The notes under the pieces: generated by a model
Database searches by the model: none
What the model was told of the DNA's origin: nothing
The model's input: only the letters and a program-made list of their open reading frames with translations
Program-made: the position numbers and the translations under genes
Shown: piece after piece, positions 17,303 to 25,471 of the stretch
Layout of the letters: each line of letters starts with the position of its first letter
Position numbering within the stretch: position 1 is the stretch's first letter
Assembly (NCBI RefSeq): GCF_001552535.1
Contig: NZ_BCRJ01000010.1
Coordinates: 1-56,268, forward strand
From: Nocardioides jensenii JCM 1364 = NBRC 14755
GTDB taxonomy: Bacteria; Actinomycetota; Actinomycetes; Propionibacteriales; Nocardioidaceae
Direction of reading: 5' to 3'
DNA length: 56,268 bases

Positions 17303-18927
17303 CCGCCTCGAAGTCCGTCCTCGGCAACAGCGCGATCATGGCGGCCGGGACGATGGTCTCCCGCTTCAGCGGACTGATTCGTTCGATCCTGCTGGCAGCG
17401 GCGCTCGGCACGGCCGGCCACGCCGACCTGTTCAACATCGCCAACACGATCCCGAACATGCTCTACATCCTGCTGGCGGGAGGCGTGTTCAACGCCGTCC
17501 TCGTCCCGCAGCTGATCCGGGCGATGAAGAACGACGCCGACGGTGGCGAGGCCTACACCAACCGCATCATCACCCTGGCCGGACTCTTCCTGGCCGGGGT
17601 CACGGCGGTGCTGGTCATCGCGGCGCCCTGGGTGATGGCGCTCTACCTCGACGCCGGCCATGCCGGGGCGGAGCGCGAGAGCGTGATCGACTTCGCCCGC
17701 TACTGCCTGCCGCAGGTGTTCTTCTACGGCATGTTCGTGCTGGTCGGGCAGGTGCTCAACGCCCGCGGCAGGTTCGGGCCGATGATGTGGGCCCCGATCG
17801 CCAACAACGTCATCTCGATGGTGGTGCTGGTGGCCTACCTCGTTGTCTTCGGCCCGTCGTCGACCGGCGCCTACAGCACTGGCGAGGAGCTGGTGCTCGG
17901 TCTCGGTTCGACCCTGGGCATCGCCGCCCAGTTCCTGATCCTCGTGCCCTACCTCAGGCAGGCCGGGTTCACCTACCGCCCCCGGTTCGACTTCCGCGGT
18001 TCCGGACTCGGCCACACGTTGAAGCTGGGCACGTGGACGGTGCTGTTCGTGATCGTCAACCAGATCGCCTACACGGTCGTCGTACGACTCGCGTCGGGCG
18101 GCACCGCCGACGGTGCCGGCGGCACCGGCTACACGATCTACTCCGGCGCGTTCCTGCTGACCATGGTGCCGCACGGCATCGTGACGGTCTCGCTGGCGAC
18201 CGCCGTGCTGCCCGCACTGTCGGCCAGCGCCGCGGATGGGCGTCCGGCCGACCTGGCTCGCACCCTGTCCGACACCCTGCGCACCAGCCTGGCCTTCATC
18301 GTGCCGTTCACGATGCTTCTCCCCCTGCTCTCCCACGACATCGCCCGCGTCGTCTGGGGGTACGGCGCCGCGGCCGAGTCCTACGAGGACTACGCACCCA
18401 CGGTGGCCCTCTTCGCCCCGGGCATCCTCTTCTTCACCGTGCACTACCTGATGCTGCGCGGGTTCTACGCCATCGAACGCACCCGCACCGTGTTCTGGGT
18501 GCAGTGCGTGATCGCGGTGGTCAACATCGCCCTGGCCGTCGTGCTCGTCGCGGCCACCGGCGCCGTCTTCACCGCCCCCGCCCTGGCCCTGGCCTACGCC
18601 GGTGCGTACGGCGTCGGCGCGTGCGGGTCCTACCTGCTGCTGCGTCACCTGCTCGGCGGCATGCAGACCCCGCGACTCGTGCGGTTCCTGGTGCGGATCG
18701 TCCTCGCCGGCGGCGGGGCGGCCCTGGCGGCGTACGCCGTGGCCCGTGGTTTCGAGGCGCTCTTCGGCGCCGGTGACGGACTCGTCTCGTCGGTGCTGTT
18801 CCTTGCCCTGGTCGCGGCCGTCGACGGCGTGGTCTTCCTCGTCGTGTCCCGCCTGATGCACATTCACGAGGTCAACGAGCTCGTCGAGACCGTGACGCGG
18901 CGCCTGCCGCTCCCCCGTCGCGGCTGA
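17299..18927 (+). CDS. murJ: lipid II flippase MurJ
   Basis: A protein of 542 residues with about 14 membrane helices, of the MviN/MurJ family that flips lipid II to the outer face of the membrane. The N-terminal 'NSAIMAAGTMVSRFSGLIRSILLAAALG' and 'ADLFNIANTIPNMLYILLAGGVFNAVLVPQL' are diagnostic, with the Arg residues of the central cavity. Starts at the ATG overlapping the DUF6049 stop. The intracellular pseudokinase that is fused to MurJ (MviN) in Mycobacterium is a separate gene immediately downstream here. Confidence 0.95.
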   Translation: MTASKSVLGNSAIMAAGTMVSRFSGLIRSILLAAALGTAGHADLFNIANTIPNMLYILLAGGVFNAVLVPQLIRAMKNDADGGEAYTNRIITLAGLFLAGVTAVLVIAAPWVMALYLDAGHAGAERESVIDFARYCLPQVFFYGMFVLVGQVLNARGRFGPMMWAPIANNVISMVVLVAYLVVFGPSSTGAYSTGEELVLGLGSTLGIAAQFLILVPYLRQAGFTYRPRFDFRGSGLGHTLKLGTWTVLFVIVNQIAYTVVVRLASGGTADGAGGTGYTIYSGAFLLTMVPHGIVTVSLATAVLPALSASAADGRPADLARTLSDTLRTSLAFIVPFTMLLPLLSHDIARVVWGYGAAAESYEDYAPTVALFAPGILFFTVHYLMLRGFYAIERTRTVFWVQCVIAVVNIALAVVLVAATGAVFTAPALALAYAGAYGVGACGSYLLLRHLLGGMQTPRLVRFLVRIVLAGGGAALAAYAVARGFEALFGAGDGLVSSVLFLALVAAVDGVVFLVVSRLMHIHEVNELVETVTRRLPLPRRG

Positions 18928-18986
18928 CTTGCGTCCTACGATGAGTCCGTGCCCACGAGGGCACCCGCGATGAGGAGGGAGTCGTG

Positions 18987-20783
18987 ATGGAGGGGTCGAG
19001 GCGGCCGGGCGACGTGATCGCCGAGCGCTACCGCCTGATCGACCTCCTCAACGAGGCGCGCGGCGCGTTGTTCTGGCTGGCCTGGGACAACGTCCTGGCC
19101 CGGCACGTCGCCGTCCACATCATCAGCGAGGACGACCCGCGGGCCGACGAGCTGCGGGCCGCCGCTCGCCGCTCGGCCCGCATCCTCGACCCGCGACTGC
19201 TCCGCGTCCTCGACATCGGCACCACATCGGGCGCCTGCTACGTGGTCAACGAGTGGGGTGAGGGCGTCTCACTGAACAACATGCTGGCCGAGGGACCACT
19301 GGCCCCGCGCCGGGCGGCCTGGCTGATCGGCGAGGTCAGCGAGATGATCGCCCACGCCCACGCCGCCGGTGTTGCGCACGGCCGGTTGGTGCCCGAGAAC
19401 GTCATGATCGACAACCGCGGCACCGTCAAGGTGATCGGCTTCGCCGTCGACGCCGCGCTGCACGGACTGCCCGAGGGTCGTACGTCGACCGAGGTCGTCG
19501 ACCTGGCCGGGCTGCTCTATGCGGCCCTGACCGGCAAATGGCCGGGCATCTCGACCTCGTCGGTGAAGTCGGCGCCGCAGCAGCACGGTCGCGCGCTGCG
19601 GCCCCGGCAGGTGCGTGCCGGGGTTCCGCGCACCCTCGACACCCTCTGCGACGAGGTGCTCAGCCCCTATCCGGGCCCGCACGACCACGGCTACGACTCG
19701 GCCGGAGCCATCGCCGCGGCCTTGATGGACTACGTCGGTGACCCGACCGCGATGGCCGAGGCCGAAGCCGCTCGTCACCGCGGCAACACCAACCCGCGGC
19801 TGCCCCGCATCGAGGCGCTGGTGCTCGCCCCCGATCCCGAACCGGAACCGGAACCCGAACCCGAGCCCGAACCCGGGCCGGTCACCGCGCCCGAGCCGGC
19901 GGAGGAGACCGTGGCCGGAGTCCCCGTGTTCTACGACGACGACGTGGACGATGTCGGCTGGGCCAGCCCGAACCCGGTCCCGCCGCCGCCCCCACCGCCC
20001 TTCGAGGAGACCCCCGAACGACCGCTCTTCGCACCCGACCCACCCGAGGGGCGGGCGACGCGGACGCCGCGCCCCCACGAGAACCACGACTCCGCCGCCT
20101 ACTGGCCGTGGGAGACCGGCACCGGGACCGTTCCTCCGTCGCTGGATGCCGAGCACGACCACGAGGACGACGACTCCGTCCCCGGACGCAACTGGATGCG
20201 GACCGCCTGGATCATCGCGGCCTCGCTCCTGATCCTGGTCGCGATGCTCTACGCCTTCAACCGTGGCCGCGACTCGGGTGATGACTCCGACGCCGACGAC
20301 GACGGGCGGGCCACGGGCACCACCGCCGGCAACGTGGTCCTGAAGCCGGTCGGGATCTCCGATCTCGACCCGTTCGGCGACCCGCCTGAGGAGAACCCCG
20401 ACCTGGCCCGACTGGCCATCGACGGCAAGCCGTCCACGGTCTGGCAGACCTCGGGCTATCGGCAGGACTTCGGCCCCGGCGGTCTCAAGCCGGGCGTCGG
20501 ACTCGTCATCGACCTGGGATCGAACAAGAGCATCGCCTCGGTGAGCGTCGAGGTGGGCGCCGACCCCACCGCCCTCGAGCTGTACGTCGCCTCCGGCCCC
20601 GAGGCGCCCGCGTCCGTCGACGGACTGGATCGTGTGGCCGGGGCCACCTCGGCCGACGGGCGCGCTCTCCTGCGGCCGAAGGAGGCCGCGCCCGGCCGCT
20701 GGGTCGTGCTCTGGCTGACCTCGATCCCCGGCGGCGAGGGCCAGCACCGCGGACAGATCTCCGAGATCCAGGTACGCGAATGA
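18987..20783 (+). CDS. MurJ-associated pseudokinase with C-terminal extracellular beta-sandwich
   Basis: A protein of 598 residues. Residues 10-245 have the protein-kinase fold but lack the key catalytic residues. 'VAVHII' has His44 in place of the ATP lysine, 'HGRLVPENVM' (131-140) lacks the HRD aspartate, and 'VIGFAVD' replaces DFG. It is therefore a pseudokinase like the cytoplasmic domain of Mycobacterium MviN (Rv3910). A Pro-Glu repeat (about 281-297) and a Pro-rich linker lead to a membrane helix (about 403-423). The external domain ('LARLAIDGKPSTVWQTSGYRQD') resembles an F5/8-type discoidin sandwich that could bind glycan. The ATG at 18987 follows GAGGAGGGA at good spacing; the GTG at 18984 is in frame. 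The stop overlaps sigM by four bases. Confidence 0.85.
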   Translation: MEGSRRPGDVIAERYRLIDLLNEARGALFWLAWDNVLARHVAVHIISEDDPRADELRAAARRSARILDPRLLRVLDIGTTSGACYVVNEWGEGVSLNNMLAEGPLAPRRAAWLIGEVSEMIAHAHAAGVAHGRLVPENVMIDNRGTVKVIGFAVDAALHGLPEGRTSTEVVDLAGLLYAALTGKWPGISTSSVKSAPQQHGRALRPRQVRAGVPRTLDTLCDEVLSPYPGPHDHGYDSAGAIAAALMDYVGDPTAMAEAEAARHRGNTNPRLPRIEALVLAPDPEPEPEPEPEPEPGPVTAPEPAEETVAGVPVFYDDDVDDVGWASPNPVPPPPPPPFEETPERPLFAPDPPEGRATRTPRPHENHDSAAYWPWETGTGTVPPSLDAEHDHEDDDSVPGRNWMRTAWIIAASLLILVAMLYAFNRGRDSGDDSDADDDGRATGTTAGNVVLKPVGISDLDPFGDPPEENPDLARLAIDGKPSTVWQTSGYRQDFGPGGLKPGVGLVIDLGSNKSIASVSVEVGADPTALELYVASGPEAPASVDGLDRVAGATSADGRALLRPKEAAPGRWVVLWLTSIPGGEGQHRGQISEIQVRE

Positions 20784-21448
20784 CCCTGCCCGGCCCCCGC
20801 AGCGACCACGATCTGCTGCGCGCCCATGTCGACGGCGACCCGGACGCCTTCGGTGAGCTGTTCGGCCGGCACCGTGACCGGCTGTGGGCGGTGGCACTGC
20901 GCACCATGGGCAACCCCGAGGAGGCCGCCGATGCCCTGCAGGACGGCCTGATCGCCGCCTTCCGGCGTGCCGCCAGCTTCCGTGGAGAGGCCGCCGTGAC
21001 CACCTGGTTGCACCGGGTGGTGGTCAACGCCTGCCTCGACCGGATCAGGGCCAACAAGGTGCGTGCCGCCGGAGCCCTTCCCGACGATCTCGAGACCTAC
21101 GCCGGTCGCGGCTCGCTGAGCACGTCCGACCAGGGGCCCCTGCCCGAGGAGGCGGCCGACGTCTCGGAGCGCCGCCGAGTCGTGATCGAGGCCCTGCTGA
21201 CCCTCCCCGAGGAGCAGCGAGCCGCGTTGGTGCTCGTCGACATGGAGGGCTACGGGGTCGCCGAGGCAGCCGAGATCCTCGACTGCGCCGTGGGCACGAT
21301 CAAGTCACGATGCGCCCGTGGACGAGCCCGCCTGGCCCCACTGCTCGGGGTGCTGCGTCACCCGGAGGTGAGCCCGGACACCTCACGGAACCCACCGGCC
21401 ACCTCGCCCGTCTCATCCTCGGACCCGCCGCGCGGTCCACCCGCCTGA
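20780..21448 (+). CDS. sigM: ECF sigma factor SigM
   Basis: A protein of 222 residues with sigma region 2 ('AFGELFGRHRDRLWAVALRTM', 'EEAADALQDGLIAAFRRAASFRGEAAVTTWLHRVVVNACLD') and region 4 ('LLTLPEEQRAALVLVDMEGYGVAEAAEILDCAVGTIKSRCARGRARL'). Position next to murJ and ahead of an anti-sigma gene and trxBA identifies it as SigM. The C-terminal 30 residues are a Pro/Ser-rich tail. Its ATG overlaps the pseudokinase stop, which suggests translational coupling to the MurJ module. Confidence 0.92.
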   Translation: MTLPGPRSDHDLLRAHVDGDPDAFGELFGRHRDRLWAVALRTMGNPEEAADALQDGLIAAFRRAASFRGEAAVTTWLHRVVVNACLDRIRANKVRAAGALPDDLETYAGRGSLSTSDQGPLPEEAADVSERRRVVIEALLTLPEEQRAALVLVDMEGYGVAEAAEILDCAVGTIKSRCARGRARLAPLLGVLRHPEVSPDTSRNPPATSPVSSSDPPRGPPA

Positions 21449-21521
21449 CTCCCGGTCTCTCGTCCACCCCAACCGTCCACGCCACCCGTGCCCGCCCTTC
21501 CCGTCCAGGAGGTGAATCGCC

Positions 21522-22331
21522 ATGACCGAGCCGGAGCTCACTCCCGCCCAGAACGAGGCGGTACGCCGTCTCCTGTCCGACGCACGCCACGACCAACCCC
21601 TGCCCGACGACGTCGCCGCCCGGATGGACGACGTGCTCGCCGGACTGGCCCGCGAGCGCGCCGGTGGCTCCCCTGCCGAGACCGCGGACGGCTCCCGGGC
21701 TGACGACACTGGCGGCGCCCGTGCCGGAGTCGCTGCCGGCCCGGTCGTCGTACCCCTCGCCGAGCGGCGTGAGCAGGCCCAGCGGCGGCGCTGGCCGGCC
21801 GTCCTCCTCTCCGCAGCGGCCGTGGCCGCCATCGCCTTCGGGGTCACCCAGATGCTGCCCGGCTCCACCGACAACGACGGTGCCCAGGCGCCCGACGTCC
21901 AGAGCAACTCCGCCGAGGGGCACGCGAACGGCGACTCGGCCCCCGACATGTCGGCGTCCGAGGGACCACCGCGGGCGACGCCGTCAGAGGACGCCGGTCG
22001 CAGCCCCCTGGCGTCGGGTCCGATGCCCCGGGCGATGGACCTCAAGGAGGCCGAGGCCGAGCTCCGCGTCGAGCTGGGCAACGTCGAGTTGCGGGCCGGC
22101 AAGGCCTACAAGTCCGAGGTCACCGACAACAGCTCGTCGTTGAGGATCCGGAACTGTGGACCCACGCCACCTGTGCCCGACAGCTGGCTGCAGCCCGCGA
22201 CCTACCGCGGCCGTGACGCCCTCGTGGTCTTCCACTCGCCCACCTCCAGCGGCCGCACCGTCGACCTCTACACCTGCGGCACCGGCGGCGGCCGATTCGT
22301 CGATTCGGTCACCCTGCCCGCCGGGGAATGA
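21522..22331 (+). CDS. probable anti-SigM factor (single-pass membrane protein)
   Basis: A protein of 269 residues. An acidic N-terminal cytoplasmic part contains 'PLPDDVAARMDDVLAGL', the short helix often seen at the start of actinobacterial anti-sigma factors. A membrane helix (about 91-110, 'WPAVLLSAAAVAAIAFGVTQM') leads to an external domain with two Cys ('RIRNCGPTPP', 'DLYTCGTGGG'), which could form a disulfide. It lies 73 bases after sigM. No zinc-binding HxxxCxxC motif is visible, so it is not a ZAS-type factor. The role comes from context. The last codons contain the -35 element of the trxB promoter. Confidence 0.75.
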   Translation: MTEPELTPAQNEAVRRLLSDARHDQPLPDDVAARMDDVLAGLARERAGGSPAETADGSRADDTGGARAGVAAGPVVVPLAERREQAQRRRWPAVLLSAAAVAAIAFGVTQMLPGSTDNDGAQAPDVQSNSAEGHANGDSAPDMSASEGPPRATPSEDAGRSPLASGPMPRAMDLKEAEAELRVELGNVELRAGKAYKSEVTDNSSSLRIRNCGPTPPVPDSWLQPATYRGRDALVVFHSPTSSGRTVDLYTCGTGGGRFVDSVTLPAGE

Positions 22332-22350
22332 CCCGCCCGTAGGATCGGTT
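22324..22350 (+). promoter_or_regulatory. SigR/SigH-type promoter of trxB
   Basis: GGGAAT (22324-22329), 18 bases, then GTT (22348-22350): an exact fit to the actinobacterial thiol-stress sigma consensus GGGAAT-N18-GTT. It overlaps the stop codon of the anti-sigma gene. The start of trxB lies about 60 bases downstream. Confidence 0.7.
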
Positions 22351-22411
22351 GCACCCGACGTACCCAGATCGACCACCAGGATCGACCAACGGCCAGGGAG
22401 GCCTGCGCACC

Positions 22412-23416
22412 ATGAGCACCGACGTCCGCAACGTGATCATCATCGGCTCCGGCCCGACCGGCTACACCGCAGCCGTGTACGCCGCCCGCGCCAACCTCGA
22501 GCCGCTCGTCTTCGAGGGCTCGGTGACCGCCGGTGGCGCGCTGATGAACACCACCGAGGTGGAGAACTTCCCCGGCTTCCGTGACGGGATCATGGGCCCG
22601 GCCCTGATGGACGAGATGCGTGCCCAGGCCGAACGCTTCGGAGCCGAGCTGATCCCCGACGACGTGGTCTCGGTCGACCTGACATCCTCCCCCAAGGTGG
22701 TCCGCACCGCCGACGGCGAGTTCCGTGCTCGCTCGGTGATCCTCGCCACCGGTTCGGGCTACCGCAAGCTCGGTCTGCCCAACGAGGAGGAGCTCTCCGG
22801 ACGCGGCGTCTCCTGGTGCGCCACCTGCGACGGCTTCTTCTTCCGTGAGCAGAACATCGCCGTGGTCGGCGGTGGCGACTCCGCGATCGAGGAGGCCACC
22901 TTCCTGACCCGCTTCGGCTCCAAGGTGACCCTGATCCACCGCCGTGACGAGCTGCGCGCCTCCAAGATCATGCAGGAGCGCGCCTTCGCCGACCCGAAGC
23001 TCGACATCGCCTGGAACTCCGAGGTCGCCTCGATCAACGGCACCGACTCGCTCGAGTCGCTGACCCTGCGCGACACGGTCACCGGCGAGGAGCGCACCCT
23101 CGAGGCGACCGGCCTGTTCATCGCCGTCGGCCACGACCCCCGCTCGGAGCTGTTGACCGGCCAGGTCGACCTCGACGAGAACGGCTACGTCCTGGTCGAC
23201 CAGCCCTCCACCCGCACGAACGTCGAGGGCGTCTTCGCCGCCGGCGACCTGGTCGACCACCACTACCGTCAGGCGATCACCGCGGCAGGCACGGGCTGCT
23301 CGGCCGCCCTGGACGCCGAGCGCTACATCGCCGCCCTCGACCACGCCGCGGCCACCGGTGCGGCGTCCGCCGAGGCCGAGACGATCACCCAGGAAGTCCA
23401 GACCGCCGGAGCCTGA
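22412..23416 (+). CDS. trxB: thioredoxin reductase
   Basis: A flavoprotein of 334 residues that reduces thioredoxin with NADPH. The FAD-binding '[19 protein letters not shown]' is at residue 10. The redox-active pair Cys136-Cys139 is in '[11 protein letters not shown]'. The NADPH site is '[14 protein letters not shown]', and the C-terminal FAD motif is '[22 protein letters not shown]'. I chose the ATG at 22412, preceded by a modest AGGGAGG site. A SigR-type promoter precedes the gene, and trxA follows after about 145 bases with a second such promoter. Confidence 0.95.
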   Translation: MSTDVRNVIIIGSGPTGYTAAVYAARANLEPLVFEGSVTAGGALMNTTEVENFPGFRDGIMGPALMDEMRAQAERFGAELIPDDVVSVDLTSSPKVVRTADGEFRARSVILATGSGYRKLGLPNEEELSGRGVSWCATCDGFFFREQNIAVVGGGDSAIEEATFLTRFGSKVTLIHRRDELRASKIMQERAFADPKLDIAWNSEVASINGTDSLESLTLRDTVTGEERTLEATGLFIAVGHDPRSELLTGQVDLDENGYVLVDQPSTRTNVEGVFAAGDLVDHHYRQAITAAGTGCSAALDAERYIAALDHAAATGAASAEAETITQEVQTAGA

Positions 23417-23467
23417 ACGCGCTCCTGACGCGACGGGCACCCGCCGTACGCCGATCCCTTCCGGACC

Positions 23468-23494
23468 GGGAATGATCGTCGGTGGGGTCGTGTT
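23468..23494 (+). promoter_or_regulatory. SigR/SigH-type promoter of trxA
   Basis: GGGAAT (23468-23473), exactly 18 bases, then GTT (23492-23494). This matches the thiol-stress sigma consensus and lies in the trxB-trxA gap, so trxA can be transcribed separately from trxB. Confidence 0.7.
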
Positions 23495-23562
23495 GAACCA
23501 GGTGCACGAACCCAGTCCAAGCTTCCAGCCCGGACAGCCCGGGAACCATGAAAGGGATAACC

Positions 23563-23889
23563 GTGGGCAACATTGCAGCCGTGACCGACGCCGAGTTCGA
23601 CGCCGAGGTCCTCAAGTCAGACAAGCCCGTCCTCGTGGACTTCTGGGCCGAGTGGTGCGGTCCCTGCCGCCAGGTCGCCCCGATCCTCGACGAGATCGCC
23701 GGTCAGCACGGCGACAAGATCGGCTTCTTCAAGCTCAACGTCGACGAGAACCCGGTCACCCCGGCGACCTACCGAGTCACCGGCATCCCGACGATCAACG
23801 TCTACCAGAACGGCGAGGTCGTGAAGTCCATCGTCGGCGCGAAGCCCAAGGCCGCGCTGCTGAAGGAACTCGACCAGTTCATCAACTGA
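23563..23889 (+). CDS. trxA: thioredoxin
   Basis: A protein of 108 residues with the active site WCGPC (Cys32 and Cys35) in 'VLVDFWAEWCGPCRQVAPIL' and the cis-proline motif 'VTGIPTINVYQNG'. It reduces protein disulfides and is recycled by TrxB encoded just upstream. I chose the GTG at 23563 because AAAGGGAT lies six bases before it and the length then fits the family; an in-frame ATG at 23548 would add five residues. Confidence 0.95.
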   Translation: MGNIAAVTDAEFDAEVLKSDKPVLVDFWAEWCGPCRQVAPILDEIAGQHGDKIGFFKLNVDENPVTPATYRVTGIPTINVYQNGEVVKSIVGAKPKAALLKELDQFIN

Positions 23890-23917
23890 CCCACGGGTCA
23901 GGTCAACGGTCGTTGAT
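23886..23917. terminator. hairpins between trxA and the converging GNAT gene
   Basis: CTGACCC/GGGTCAG (23886-23901) overlaps the trxA stop. A second inverted repeat, TCAACG/CGTTGA, follows within the next 15 bases. Both lie between convergent genes, as expected of a bidirectional terminator. There is no T tract. Confidence 0.45.
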
Positions 23918-23919
23918 CA

Positions 23920-24579
23920 TCAGCTCACTCCGCCACGCGCCGGAGGCATCCCCCCAGGGGCGGCCTTCGGCGCTGGTCGTTTCGGGCGCACCACGCCCAG
24001 GAGGCGCTCCACCGCCTGCTCGACCTCGTCCTTCCAGGTGAGCACCGAGCGAAGCTCCATCCGGAGTCGCGGATTGGCCGGGTGTGCCCGCTGCGTCTTG
24101 AAGCCCACGCTGGTCAGGAAGGCTGAGGGCACGACGCAGTGGCCCACGGGCCGCTCCCTGGTCGAGCCGAACGCCTCGACGGCCCGCACCACGTCCCGCT
24201 TGATCAGGTCCTTGGCCAGGCCCTGAATCAGCAGCCGACCGATGCCGTGCCGACGCCAGGCCGGGTCGACGTACACCGTGGTCAGCACCAGCGCGTCGGG
24301 AGAGATCGGGGCCGTCGGGAACGACAGGACGCCCGGCACGTAGGCGGTCGGGGCGTAGATCAGGTAGCCCACCGCACAGTCGTCGACCATCGCGACCCGC
24401 CCGCACGACCCCCAGTCGCGGAGCACCTCGGAGACCCATGCCTCCTTCTGCAGGGCGGACTCGACCTCGTCGAGTCGTTCGCGGCGCACCGGATCGAGCT
24501 GCCAGAACAGACAGTGCTGACAGGGGTTGGGCAGCCCGGCAAGGTTGTCCAGCGTCAGGGGCACCGTCCTGCGCGACAT
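23920..24579 (-). CDS. GNAT-family N-acetyltransferase
   Basis: A protein of 219 residues. The acetyl-CoA site is visible in 'VYVDPAWRRHGIGRLLIQGLAKDL'. The N-terminus has 'PCQHCLFWQLDP', a CxxC-containing segment often seen in the actinobacterial GNAT protein encoded beside trxA/parAB. A Pro/Arg-rich tail follows ('KRPAPKAAPGGMPPARGG'). The start at 24579 is preferred to 24585. Substrate unknown. It converges with trxA and is divergent from the acyltransferase gene. Confidence 0.85.
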   Translation of the reverse strand: MSRRTVPLTLDNLAGLPNPCQHCLFWQLDPVRRERLDEVESALQKEAWVSEVLRDWGSCGRVAMVDDCAVGYLIYAPTAYVPGVLSFPTAPISPDALVLTTVYVDPAWRRHGIGRLLIQGLAKDLIKRDVVRAVEAFGSTRERPVGHCVVPSAFLTSVGFKTQRAHPANPRLRMELRSVLTWKDEVEQAVERLLGVVRPKRPAPKAAPGGMPPARGGVS

Positions 24580-24684
24580 CACCACCCGATTCCGGCCGCG
24601 TCGCCGCTCCAGGGCTCCCTGGTGGTGCGCAACCCACGTCTGTCCTTCATGCTAGGGGCAACACGACCCGCTGAGGAGCCCCCG

Positions 24685-25455
24685 TTGCGCGACATCACCT
24701 ATCCGCCGATCATCACCACCGCGAAGGGTCTCTTCCGCGCGCTGGGGCTTCGCTTCACGTTGAGCGGCACCGAGCACGTCCCGCGCACGGGCGGCGTCCT
24801 GCTGGCCTGCAACCACATCGGGTACGCCGACTTCGTGTTCGGTGGTCTGGCCGCCAACCCGTCCAAGCGGCTGGTGCGCTTCATGGCCAAGCGCGAGATC
24901 TTCGACCACAAGATCGCCGGGCCGGTGATGCGCTCGATGCACCACATTCGCGTCGACCGCGGCGACGGCGTCCAGTCCTTCCACGACGCGGTCCAGTACC
25001 TCCGCGACGGCGAGGCGGTGGGCATCTTCCCCGAGGCAACGATCTCGCGTTCCTTCCAGATCAAGGAGATCAAGACCGGCGCCGTGCGCATCGCGGCCGA
25101 GGCCGGCGTTCCCGTGCTCCCGGTGATCATGTGGGGCACCCATCGCATCATCACCAAGGACCACCCCAAGGACTTCACGCGCGGCAAGACCATTGCGCTC
25201 GCGGTCGGTGAACCGCTCCACCCGACCGGGGAGGACCCGGTCGCCGAGACCGCGGAACTCAAGGCGGCCCTGGAGAAGCTGCTCGACGAGACGATCCGCG
25301 CCTACCCGGCCGACGAGCAACCGGAGGGCTCATGGTGGCTGCCCGCCGCGTACGGGGGATCCGCGCCGACTCCCGAGGAGGCCGAGGTGCTCGACGCGAA
25401 CGAGAAGCGCGAGCGCGCCGCCCGCAGGGCCGCCAAGCGCGCCGAGAAGTCCTGA
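24685..25455 (+). CDS. PlsC-like 1-acylglycerol-3-phosphate acyltransferase
   Basis: A protein of 256 residues with the acyltransferase motifs HX4D in 'LLACNHIGYADFVFGG' and 'VGIFPEATISRSFQIK' (FPEGT-like). The family esterifies glycerophosphate or lyso-lipids at the membrane. The N-terminal 'RDITYPPIITTAKGLFRALGL' is typical of the actinobacterial form. I chose the TTG at 24685 because GAGGAG lies six bases before it; an ATG at 24649 is in frame but has no good site. The C-terminal 25 residues are a charged helix rich in Arg, Lys and Ala. Confidence 0.88.
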   Translation: MRDITYPPIITTAKGLFRALGLRFTLSGTEHVPRTGGVLLACNHIGYADFVFGGLAANPSKRLVRFMAKREIFDHKIAGPVMRSMHHIRVDRGDGVQSFHDAVQYLRDGEAVGIFPEATISRSFQIKEIKTGAVRIAAEAGVPVLPVIMWGTHRIITKDHPKDFTRGKTIALAVGEPLHPTGEDPVAETAELKAALEKLLDETIRAYPADEQPEGSWWLPAAYGGSAPTPEEAEVLDANEKRERAARRAAKRAEKS

Positions 25456-25471
25456 CCCGCGAGTCGATGAG

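Noticed and set aside
19829..19877. Six-base repeats in the pseudokinase gene as a mobile or CRISPR-like repeat
   Set aside because: They simply encode a Pro-Glu linker and stay in frame.
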